13,869 nt of DNA from Bacteroidales bacterium (GTDB lineage Bacteria > Bacteroidota > Bacteroidia > Bacteroidales > UBA932). Within the stretch, counting starts at the first letter, position 1; each line of letters begins with the position of its first letter. The stretch spans positions 1 to 13,869 of the forward strand of contig JAGABD010000089.1 in NCBI GenBank assembly GCA_017614795.1, written 5' to 3'. The notes under the pieces were generated by a model. The model worked only from the letters and a program-made list of their open reading frames with translations, ran no database searches and was not told the origin of the DNA. The position numbers and the translations under genes are program-made. This document shows, one piece after another, positions 7,095-13,756 of the stretch.

Positions 7095-8294
7095 CTAATA
7101 CATATAGTAGCTGCGGAACACCTTTTCGCGTCGGGTCATTCCGATGCGGCCGGCGCCCCAGCCGGGATGGCGGAAGGCGTCGAGGTTAAGGAACAGCGAC
7201 AGCTTCTGCTGGCAGCCCATAAATCCGCCTTCGTCGAAGTGGAAACGGGCGGACGCGCGGAAGAACAGCCATTCGGTGAGCTTGGGTTCCCAGTACAGCT
7301 CGAGGAGATTGTAGAACTTGCGGTAGAACGGCGAGCCGAGGTAGAGGTTGCCCGCATAGGGATTGCCTCCCGTGTCGACGCCGTAGTAGTAAGGCATCAG
7401 GTTGTCGCCCACATAGGTGGTGTTCTGGAGCCATACGTTCCAGTTACGAGTGGTTATCACCATCTCGCCGCCGCAGGGAAGCATCGGATGCGGGTCGCGC
7501 ACGCGGTCGTACTGGTAGCTGAGCAGAGGCGAGAACTTGATCGACAGTTCCTGTAGATGCGTCAGTTTGCCGGCGTCGAACTCGATGTATGTCTGGAGCA
7601 GATGGTTGTCCACAACGCCCGGAGCCTGCCTGCTGCCCGCATAATGGTAGAAGGTGCCGGCGAAGCCCATCTTGAACCAGTGAGCCGGAATCCAGTCGCC
7701 TGCGAAGAAGAGCTGGAAACGCTCCTTCCGGGTGACGCCCGCCTTGCCCATCCAGTCGGCGCCAAACTCCATATAGAAGTTGCGCGTCATGTACTTGAGG
7801 ATGGCTCCGTCGAGGTTATGGTCGTAGAACAGGAGCGAATCGGTGAAGAAGACCTCGCTGTACTCCCCTTCCATATATCTGCGGGGGAACACTCCCGCCA
7901 CGGCCTCGAAGAGGGCGCCGTTGCGGAAACGCTTGTGGAAGTCGTAATTGAAGATGATTTCGCGCAGGTCCCTGTCCGGATCGCTCCCCTCGCCCATATC
8001 GCGGTAATAGTCGAAACCCGCCGTCACCCGATGGTCGGCATCGTCGCCCTGCTGGATGCTGAAGCCCACCGTAGGCGCTCCCACCACAGAAAAAATGGTG
8101 GAAGAACGCATATACTTGCCGTTGGGATAGTCGAATTCGCGGTTGTCGAAATGGAAGAGGAAATCCAGGCCGTATTCCAACTTCGGATTCCGCAATTCCT
8201 GCTTCGCCAGCGCCGGGGCTATGTAGAGGCTGTCCTGCGCGGACGCCAGGAGCGATACGGAAAGAAGAAGTATGGGCAGAAGCAATTTTTTCAT
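7095..8294 (-). CDS. Predicted outer-membrane beta-barrel protein of unknown function
   Basis: I do not recognise the family. The 399-residue product begins with a clear Sec signal peptide (MKKLLLPILLLSVSLLASAQ, cleavage likely after residue 18-20) and has no other membrane helix. The remainder alternates short hydrophobic/aromatic strands with polar turns (for example RFQLFFAGDWIPAHWFKMGF and LLELYWEPKLTEWLFFRASARF) and is rich in Tyr, Phe and Trp. It ends in aromatic residues (FRSYYMY), as outer-membrane barrels often do. Around 90-115 there is an acidic segment (GDDADHR, GEGSDPDRD). It is the first gene of a two-gene unit with the nucleotidase lipoprotein, which starts 3 bases after its stop, so a role as partner or uptake pore for nucleotide scavenging is plausible but inferred. 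A -7 box lies 19 bases upstream. Confidence 0.75.
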   Translation of the reverse strand: MKKLLLPILLLSVSLLASAQDSLYIAPALAKQELRNPKLEYGLDFLFHFDNREFDYPNGKYMRSSTIFSVVGAPTVGFSIQQGDDADHRVTAGFDYYRDMGEGSDPDRDLREIIFNYDFHKRFRNGALFEAVAGVFPRRYMEGEYSEVFFTDSLLFYDHNLDGAILKYMTRNFYMEFGADWMGKAGVTRKERFQLFFAGDWIPAHWFKMGFAGTFYHYAGSRQAPGVVDNHLLQTYIEFDAGKLTHLQELSIKFSPLLSYQYDRVRDPHPMLPCGGEMVITTRNWNVWLQNTTYVGDNLMPYYYGVDTGGNPYAGNLYLGSPFYRKFYNLLELYWEPKLTEWLFFRASARFHFDEGGFMGCQQKLSLFLNLDAFRHPGWGAGRIGMTRREKVFRSYYMY

Positions 8295-8313
8295 CTGTCG
8301 GTCAAATTCCGCC

Positions 8314-8321
8314 CAAATATA
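8314..8321 (-). promoter_or_regulatory. -7 promoter box of the outer-membrane barrel/nucleotidase operon
   Basis: On the minus strand the bases read TATATTTG, matching TAnnTTTG exactly, and the box ends 19 bases before the ATG at 8294. No TTG is seen at the -33 position, which would fall inside the start of the divergent GSCFA gene. The box is only 2 bases from the opposing plus-strand box. Confidence 0.55.
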
Positions 8322-8323
8322 AT

Positions 8324-8331
8324 TAATTTTG
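8324..8331 (+). promoter_or_regulatory. -7 promoter box of the GSCFA gene
   Basis: The bases read TAATTTTG, an exact TAnnTTTG match, and end only 4 bases before the GSCFA ATG at 8336. The predicted transcription start therefore falls on or next to the start codon, implying a leaderless message. No -33 TTG is seen upstream. Confidence 0.5.
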
Positions 8332-8335
8332 CGCT

Positions 8336-9193
8336 ATGTTGAAACTCGTAACCCTGGTAGAAACCGCGGCTCTTCCCGTGCAGATATGTCCTGAGGACAG
8401 GATTATGGTGCTAGGCAGCTGCTTCGCAGACAGCATCGGAGAAAAGCTCGCCACAGGCGGATTCAACGTGTGCTTGAACCCTTTCGGAACGCTGTACAAT
8501 CCCGTATCGGTCGCAAATTCCATCGCCAGGCTTGGCGCCGGGGCGGAATTCGGCCCTGAGGATTGCGTGCAGATGGGTGCGGGCGCCGGGCTCGTCTGCT
8601 CGTGGTGGCACCACACCCGTTTCGCGAGGCCTTCGGCAGAGGAGTTTCTTGCAGATGCCAACGCGTCGTTCCGGCAGGCAGCGGAATTCTGGAAGAGCTG
8701 CAACAAGGTGATAATAACCCTAGGCACGGCGATGGTATGGAAACTAGCAGCCAACGGCGAGGTGGTGTCAAACTGCCTTAAACGCCCTGCCGCGGAGTTC
8801 TCGCACGAGATGCTTAGCATCGCACAGACGGCCGCCGTGCTTCAGCGTCTGGTCAAGGCGAACCCGGGGAAGGAGTTCATCTTCACCGTCAGCCCCATAA
8901 GGCATCTGGGCGAAGGGGCGCACCTCAACACGCTTTCGAAGGCCACGCTGCACCTGGCCTTGCAGCAGATTGGCAATGACGGGCATCTCGCCTACTTCCC
9001 TGCGTACGAGATAGTTCTTGACGAGCTGCGCGACTACCGATTCTACGCCGAAGACCTCGTCCATCCATCCCCCACTGCTGTGGAACTCATCTGGCAGCGA
9101 TTCCTAGACGCCGCCGTTCCCCGGCAATACCACGAAGCCATACATAACGCCGAAAAGGCGGCCCGCCGGGCCGCCCATCGGAGTTTGCGCTAG
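8336..9193 (+). CDS. GSCFA-domain protein (SGNH-like hydrolase fold)
   Basis: The 285-residue protein carries the motif that names the family, GSCFAD at 27-32, so it belongs to the GSCFA family (PF08885), common in Bacteroidetes and some proteobacteria. It is related to SGNH/GDSL esterases. Ser28 would sit at the nucleophile position, and the late motif AEDLVHPS (Asp240, His243) resembles the SGNH DxxH dyad. VIITLGTAMVW (125-135) and YFPAYEIVLDELRDYRFY (220-237) are also typical. No signal peptide or membrane segment is visible, so it appears cytoplasmic. Its biochemical reaction is not established to my knowledge. The last ~13 residues (AEKAARRAAHRSLR) are basic and overlap a terminator-like hairpin serving the opposite strand. 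It is transcribed alone and converges on the receptor gene. Confidence 0.9.
   Translation: MLKLVTLVETAALPVQICPEDRIMVLGSCFADSIGEKLATGGFNVCLNPFGTLYNPVSVANSIARLGAGAEFGPEDCVQMGAGAGLVCSWWHHTRFARPSAEEFLADANASFRQAAEFWKSCNKVIITLGTAMVWKLAANGEVVSNCLKRPAAEFSHEMLSIAQTAAVLQRLVKANPGKEFIFTVSPIRHLGEGAHLNTLSKATLHLALQQIGNDGHLAYFPAYEIVLDELRDYRFYAEDLVHPSPTAVELIWQRFLDAAVPRQYHEAIHNAEKAARRAAHRSLR
9153..9175 (-). terminator. Rho-independent terminator for the ABC/GntR/receptor operon, inside GSCFA codons
   Basis: An 8-bp perfect stem GGCGGCCC/GGGCCGCC (9157-9164 and 9168-9175) with a 3-base loop is flanked on its left by AAAA (9153-9156). For minus-strand transcripts this is a GC-rich hairpin followed by UUUU, the classic intrinsic terminator order. 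It lies about 90 bases past the receptor gene stop (9268). On the plus strand it is coding, for GSCFA residues ~273-280, and has no U-tract after it, so it should act in one direction only. Confidence 0.65.
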
Positions 9194-9267
9194 CCTTTCG
9201 GCCGGGCAATGCCGGGGTGGGTTCCCCTTGTGGGACACACCACGGCCCTTTGCCAGGCGCGGAGGGT
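9194..9267. other. Convergent intergenic spacer with no clear element
   Basis: These 74 GC-rich bases separate the GSCFA stop from the receptor stop. I see only weak four-pair hairpins (for example GTGG/CCAC around 9231-9245) and no U-tract. Minus-strand transcripts would cross this spacer as their 3' untranslated region before reaching the hairpin at 9153-9175. No terminator for the GSCFA transcript is recognisable. Confidence 0.5.
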
Positions 9268-11700
9268 TTATTCTTCGTTGCCAGTGTTGCCGACGTTGCC
9301 GCCCATGCCGCCGCCGCGCGAACCGGCCTCGACATCATCGTTGGTGATGGTCTTGTTGGCCTTCTTCACGCTGATGCCCTGACGGCCGAAGGTCCAGCTG
9401 ATCTCGAAGCGGATGGAGCGGAGTGCCACGCTGGTGACATTCAAATTGGTATAGCCGCGTCCCTCGGTATAGTTCTTGAACTCCGCATTGCCCTTGCTGA
9501 CATTGGTCATTCCCATCAGGCTGATGCTGAGCTTGTCGTCAAGGAAGGACTTCGTCACGCCCATATTGAAGAACGGGCAGCCGCTGTTCCAGCCCTGGAG
9601 ATCATAATCCTTGGACGACCAGAACAGTCCTGAAGTCAGGCGGATGTCCCAAGGAAGCGTCTGCTGCAGACCGGCATAAGCCCTTGCGTGCCAGCCGCTG
9701 TTCTTGAGATTCTCCCTGGCTGCCTCCATCTGCTTGTAACCGCCGGAAAAATTGCAGTAGACGCGCGTCTTCTTGCTGGCGTTCCAGTTGGCAAAAATGC
9801 CGCCCCCGGTATCGTGCATTCTGAGTATGTTGCCGTAGGTCGTGTGAAGCAGGCCGTCGCCCGCATCGAAGAAACTGTACTCGCTGATGCCGTCATTGCA
9901 GAAATTATAGGTTCCGCGTGCGCTCACCATCACCTTGGGGCTGAAGAAATTGTACTTCAGTTCCATGCGGTGGGTATTTGCCGGCGTAATATCGGTATTG
10001 CCATACTCCTTCGAGAACGGGGTTTCTATCACAAAAGGATTCAGCACCGAGATGCCAGGCCTGCGGATACGCATGTTCCAGGTAAAGGCAATGTTCTGTA
10101 TCTCCGAGATGTTATACTGGAGGCTGAGGTTGGGAACGGGACTGCCGAAGCGGGCGGTGAAGTTCTTCTCCGGAGTGGCGGCAAAGTCGACCTTCTGCCA
10201 GGTATACTCGTAGCGGAAACCTGCCTTGCCGGTAAACTTGCCGACAGTGGCCTTGTACTCCGCATAAGCTGCCGCAATGTTATTGTAGTGGTTGTACAGC
10301 ACGCTCTGTGCCGGATCATAGACTCCGTTGGCGTAGTACTTGTCGTCCGCCTTGTTGTGGCGGAAGATATACTTGGCGCCCAGGTTCAATTCCTGGCTCT
10401 TGCCCAGCGGCGTGGTGAAGTCGGCCTGGATCGTATGCTCGTCGGTACGGTCCTTCTGCTTGAAGGAATACGGAGCGACGGGAGCGATGTTACCAGAAAA
10501 ATCCCTGAAGTCGAGGGTGCTTTCGTCATTCTGGGGGTCTCCCGAATAACGGTAGGACATGATGAAGTAGCGGTCCTTGTTGTTTGCCCAGAGATGCTGC
10601 CAGTCGATGCTGGCCTTGAAGCCCGTACTCTGCCACGTGTTGTAGGAATCGACGTTGTAGCTGTAATCTTCGCTGCCGTCGGGCTTGTAATAGGCGATGG
10701 TGCCTTCGACGTCGTTGCGGTTGCCGAAGCTGTCCACTCCGAGCTGCGCGGAGAGCAGGTTCAGGGTGTCGATATCGTAGCTCATGCTGGCGCTGCCCCA
10801 TATGAAGGGAACTTTATTGCCCACATCGGTACGCTGCGTCATCCTGCTGCCGTCATCCTCGGTACGGTCGAAGTTCACGTGGGCATGCGGATGGCGCATA
10901 TAGCCTGCGTAAATATTGGTACCGAAGGTGAGCTTGCCCTTGCGCGCGTTCAGGTTCAGGCCTCCGTTCAGTCCCCCGCGGGTATCCACGGAAGAAGACA
11001 CGGTGCCGTTGACGCCGTCGGGAAGGGCGCTCTTGCCGGAGCTGCGGTCGGTGATGAGGTTGAGCACGCCACCAGTGCCCTCGGCGTCATACTTCGCGCC
11101 CGGATTGGTGATGACCTCGATGTTCTTGATGCTGCTTGCGGGCACGTTCTTCAGAGTCTTCGAAGGGTTCGAACTCAGCATCTGGTCGGGCTTGCCGTCC
11201 ACGTATATCTTGAAATCGCTGCTGCCGTTCACCGTGATGTTGTCCTGTGCGTCGACGGTGACCATAGGCACCTTGCGGAGCATGTCCAGAAGGGTGTTCG
11301 CCTTGGAATCGGCGTCGCTCTCGACATCGTAGGTTATCTTGTCGGCATCCATCTTCACGAGGGTCTTGAGATCCGTGACGGTGGCGCCTTTGAGCATCTG
11401 CGAATCGGTTTCGAGCGCGATGTCCCCGAGCTCCAGTCCTTCGGCCGGAACGCTGATGCCGCGGGTATGGTCCTTTCGGCCCATGCTGCTGACGGTGAGT
11501 TCATAATCTCCCGGAGCCAGGTTCAGGGTAAACACGCCTGCGGAATCGGCCACCGCATATGCGCCGTTGCCGGCCATCACCACGGCGCCCACTTCGGGAA
11601 CGCCGCTTCCCGCTTCTACCGCCCTGCCCTTTACAGGGGCCTGTGCGAATGCCTGGAGCGCCATCGCCGCCAAAACAACTAAAACAACCAGTCTTTTCAT
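9268..11700 (-). CDS. TonB-dependent-receptor-like outer-membrane beta-barrel protein (PF14905 type)
   Basis: The 810-residue protein has a signal peptide (MKRLVVLVVLAAMALQAFAQ). A carboxypeptidase-regulatory-like beta-sandwich follows (about 22-95: VKGRAVEAGSGVPEVGAVV… GDYELTVSSMG), then a plug domain (about 115-215: KITYDVESDADSKANTLLDM, IYVDGKPDQML, IEVITNPGAKYDAEGTGGV), then a long aromatic-rich barrel to ~790. It ends in a Gly/Asn-rich tail (SRGGGMGGNVGNTGNEE) rather than an aromatic terminal strand. The layout fits the Bacteroidetes outer-membrane receptor family whose substrates are mostly unknown. No SusD-like partner is adjacent, so this is not a glycan SusCD pair. It starts 2 bases after the GntR stop, as last gene of the operon. 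A role in export or import together with the ABC pair is inferred from linkage alone. Confidence 0.88.
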   Translation of the reverse strand: MKRLVVLVVLAAMALQAFAQAPVKGRAVEAGSGVPEVGAVVMAGNGAYAVADSAGVFTLNLAPGDYELTVSSMGRKDHTRGISVPAEGLELGDIALETDSQMLKGATVTDLKTLVKMDADKITYDVESDADSKANTLLDMLRKVPMVTVDAQDNITVNGSSDFKIYVDGKPDQMLSSNPSKTLKNVPASSIKNIEVITNPGAKYDAEGTGGVLNLITDRSSGKSALPDGVNGTVSSSVDTRGGLNGGLNLNARKGKLTFGTNIYAGYMRHPHAHVNFDRTEDDGSRMTQRTDVGNKVPFIWGSASMSYDIDTLNLLSAQLGVDSFGNRNDVEGTIAYYKPDGSEDYSYNVDSYNTWQSTGFKASIDWQHLWANNKDRYFIMSYRYSGDPQNDESTLDFRDFSGNIAPVAPYSFKQKDRTDEHTIQADFTTPLGKSQELNLGAKYIFRHNKADDKYYANGVYDPAQSVLYNHYNNIAAAYAEYKATVGKFTGKAGFRYEYTWQKVDFAATPEKNFTARFGSPVPNLSLQYNISEIQNIAFTWNMRIRRPGISVLNPFVIETPFSKEYGNTDITPANTHRMELKYNFFSPKVMVSARGTYNFCNDGISEYSFFDAGDGLLHTTYGNILRMHDTGGGIFANWNASKKTRVYCNFSGGYKQMEAARENLKNSGWHARAYAGLQQTLPWDIRLTSGLFWSSKDYDLQGWNSGCPFFNMGVTKSFLDDKLSISLMGMTNVSKGNAEFKNYTEGRGYTNLNVTSVALRSIRFEISWTFGRQGISVKKANKTITNDDVEAGSRGGGMGGNVGNTGNEE

Positions 11701-11702
11701 AG

Positions 11703-12053
11703 TCAGAAGTTGAAATGTTTCTTTATTTCGTCGCCGGAAACTCCCAGCAGCTTCGCCTTCTCCGCCACTGCGGGAAGTTCTTCTTCGAGGAAACGCCTGC
11801 GGGCATCGGCGAGTATCGCCTCCCTGGCGCCCGTGGCGACATAAAAACCTATGCCGCGCTTGTTGTATATCACACCGAGATCGGTGAGTTTCTCGTAGGA
11901 CCTCGCGACGGTGTTGGGGTTGACGCCTATGTCGGCGCCGAACTCGCGCACCGAGGGGACGCGGTCCTCCTCCTTGAGTTCACCTGACAGGATACGGTTG
12001 CAGAAACCGTCCATTATCTGCAGGTAAATCGGTTTGTTGCTGTCGAATTCCAT
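11703..12053 (-). CDS. GntR-family transcriptional regulator, YtrA subfamily
   Basis: This 116-residue protein consists of a GntR winged helix-turn-helix (about 8-75: KPIYLQIMDGF, LKEEDRVPSVREFGADIGVN, NTVARSYEKLTDLGVIYNKRG) followed by one short helical tail (77-116), the small YtrA-type architecture that lacks a ligand-binding FadR/HutC domain. YtrA-type regulators usually repress a linked ABC transporter operon and, in Gram-positive bacteria, respond to cell-wall-active peptides. Here the gene lies third in the operon, 3 bases after the permease stop and 2 bases before the receptor ATG. The palindrome at 13702-13725 in the operon leader carries AGTGTA/TACACT half-sites, which I recall as those of Bacillus YtrA. 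Autorepression is therefore the best model, by inference. Confidence 0.92.
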   Translation of the reverse strand: MEFDSNKPIYLQIMDGFCNRILSGELKEEDRVPSVREFGADIGVNPNTVARSYEKLTDLGVIYNKRGIGFYVATGAREAILADARRRFLEEELPAVAEKAKLLGVSGDEIKKHFNF

Positions 12054-12056
12054 AGT

Positions 12057-12878
12057 CTAGTGCTTTATGGTTTTGATGCGGAGCCAGATGCATCCGAGCA
12101 GAATCGTGAATTCCACGACGTACAGGGCGGCCATGATCACGTTGAACCAGTGGCTTACAATCTCGGGGGTCAGTGTCGAGCAGTCCGGTCCGATAACCAG
12201 GTCGCCGTCGATGATGTTGGAGCCGAGAATCGCCACGCTTGCCATCGAGATCGCCATGCTGAGGCCCATCAGCACGAGGAAGCCGTAGACGATCTTGTAC
12301 TTGCGGAAGAAGATGGATGAAAGGGTGAAAAAGAGGATGTTCGCGCACCAGCTGAGCCAGAGGGCGGGAACGGGACCGATGAAGATTTTGAAGCCTTCGC
12401 CGCCCAGTTCCGAATAGATCTCCGCGATTCCTCCGATTGCCGCCTTCAGCGCCATGCCTTCGCAAAGATTGGGGAACAGGAGGCACAGGAGACCGTCGCT
12501 CGCCGCTATCACCGCGAACCAAACGGCGGGAACCACCAGGCAGGTCACTATGATCATCGAAAGGAACTTCTCCAGCTGCGAGGCGGGAAGCAGTATCCAG
12601 TTCGAGCCCGCTTCACGGTCGGTAAGGCCGCCGTACTGGCGCACCGGGAACGACAGCACCACAATCGTGAAGGACACGAAGTATGCGATGATTATAGCCC
12701 AGGTGGGAATGGTTACCAGGTGGTGCGAGAACACCAGCGCGAACATTTCGGCGATCACGAAAGTGAATATGGGCATGCAGGCGTTGATGAGGACCGTAAG
12801 TCCGGCATTCTGCCAGGCGCGGGTGAGGTCGTAGGAAAGATACTTTCCGAAACGGCCGGTATCGAATGTGCTATTCAT
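12057..12878 (-). CDS. ABC transporter permease subunit (unknown substrate)
   Basis: This 273-residue integral membrane protein has about six hydrophobic segments (near 24-50, 57-80, 103-130, 168-187, 195-218 and 243-268), the pattern of an ABC-2-like export permease. It has no signal peptide and no large extracytoplasmic domain of the MacB/FtsX type. The ATG at 12878 overlaps the end of the ATPase gene by 8 bases, which suggests translational coupling and fixes its partner. A single permease gene implies a homodimer with two ATPase copies. No adaptor (HlyD/MacA-type) protein is encoded nearby. The substrate is unknown. Confidence 0.85.
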   Translation of the reverse strand: MNSTFDTGRFGKYLSYDLTRAWQNAGLTVLINACMPIFTFVIAEMFALVFSHHLVTIPTWAIIIAYFVSFTIVVLSFPVRQYGGLTDREAGSNWILLPASQLEKFLSMIIVTCLVVPAVWFAVIAASDGLLCLLFPNLCEGMALKAAIGGIAEIYSELGGEGFKIFIGPVPALWLSWCANILFFTLSSIFFRKYKIVYGFLVLMGLSMAISMASVAILGSNIIDGDLVIGPDCSTLTPEIVSHWFNVIMAALYVVEFTILLGCIWLRIKTIKH

Positions 12879-13701
12879 TGTTGAAAATTCCTTTAATGAG
12901 TTCTTTGTTGGAATGTACCGCGTTGAAGAGGGCTTCGACGTTCATCTTGCTGTCCTCTCCGGTAGTGTTCAGACGGACCTGCAGCAGGCCTCCGGGAACG
13001 GTCTCTGCGTAGAGAGCGTCGGGATAGGCCGTGTTGCCGTAGTCGAAATAGAGGTTCTCGGTAATCTTCTCGACGCTTGCGTTCAGAAGCACCGCACGCC
13101 TGTCGAGGATTACTATGGGGTCGATGATGTTTTCGAGGTCCTTGACCTGATGGGTGGAGATGAGAATCACGGAATCGTCCGCGGTATAGCTCATGACCGC
13201 CTTGCGGAACTGCGCCTTGGAAGGAATGTCCAGGCCGTTGGTGGGCTCATCAAGATAAAGGTACTTGGGCGTACACGCGAGCGCGAAGGAAATGTAGGTC
13301 TTCTTGAGCTGTCCGGCGGACATCGCGTTCATCTTCTGCCCGGGGTCCATCTCGAAGATCTTCATTATCTCTATGAACTTCTCCTGCGAGTAGCGGGGCC
13401 AAAACTTGCCGGTGGAGGCTGCGAAATCCGCCGCCTTTGCATTGACGGGGGCAACCTGGTCGGCAAGATAGTATTGGTTTGCGAGCAACTCGGGATTGCG
13501 GTCGAAAGGATTGAGGCCGTCGACGGAGATGCTGCCCGCCTGGGCCTTCTTGAGCCCGCAGAGCAGAGTGAGGAGGGTGGTCTTCCCTACCCCGTTCTCG
13601 CCCAGCAGACCGTAGATCTTACCCTCTTCCAGACTGAGGGAAATGTTCTCCAGGCACGGTACGATGCCGTAGCTGAATGAAAGATTGTCTACCTTTATCA
13701 T
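12871..13701 (-). CDS. ABC transporter ATP-binding protein
   Basis: This 276-residue nucleotide-binding subunit is the first gene of the operon. Seen directly: Walker A GENGVGKTT (34-42), ABC signature MSAGQ (127-131), Walker B YLYLDEPTNGLD (147-158) and the switch histidine in ISTHQ (His184). The signature differs from canonical LSGGQ by Ala in place of the second-position Gly; Ser and the last Gly/Gln are kept, so activity is expected. The Q-loop region (about 76-82) reads QYYLADQ. The final ~60 residues form an extra domain after the ATPase core. The architecture resembles the YtrB/BcrA-type subfamily that pairs with YtrA-type regulators. The ATG at 13701 directly follows the palindromic operator, and the gene overlaps the permease start by 8 bases. 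Confidence 0.93.
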   Translation of the reverse strand: MIKVDNLSFSYGIVPCLENISLSLEEGKIYGLLGENGVGKTTLLTLLCGLKKAQAGSISVDGLNPFDRNPELLANQYYLADQVAPVNAKAADFAASTGKFWPRYSQEKFIEIMKIFEMDPGQKMNAMSAGQLKKTYISFALACTPKYLYLDEPTNGLDIPSKAQFRKAVMSYTADDSVILISTHQVKDLENIIDPIVILDRRAVLLNASVEKITENLYFDYGNTAYPDALYAETVPGGLLQVRLNTTGEDSKMNVEALFNAVHSNKELIKGIFNNE

Positions 13702-13725
13702 AGTGTATTAGTTCATTAGTACACT
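13702..13725 (-). promoter_or_regulatory. Candidate operator of the YtrA-type GntR regulator
   Basis: This is a 24-base imperfect palindrome with perfect 6-base arms AGTGTA (13702-13707) and TACACT (13720-13725) and 12 bases between; inner TA dinucleotides are also symmetric. It begins 1 base after the -7 box and ends directly against the ATPase ATG at 13701, so it fills almost the entire predicted leader and covers the expected transcription start. That placement fits repression by the regulator encoded in the same operon. Confidence 0.7.
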
Positions 13726-13726
13726 G

Positions 13727-13756
13727 CAAAGGTAGACATAATTTTTATATGTGCAA
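13727..13756 (-). promoter_or_regulatory. Promoter of the ABC/GntR/receptor operon
   Basis: On the minus strand a TTG (13756-13754) is followed after 19 bases by TACCTTTG (13734-13727), an exact Bacteroidetes -33/-7 promoter layout (TTG, ~19-base spacer, TAnnTTTG). The spacer is AT-rich. Transcription should start near 13720-13724, inside the palindromic operator. Confidence 0.8.

Noticed and set aside
9231..9245. Short GTGG/CCAC inverted repeat in the spacer after the GSCFA gene
   Set aside because: The four-pair stem has no following T-run and is expected by chance in GC-rich sequence.
9688..11682. 664-codon plus-strand open frame opposite the receptor gene
   Set aside because: It mirrors the receptor reading frame; the translation lacks signal peptide, membrane pattern or motif, while the minus strand gives a textbook receptor layout.
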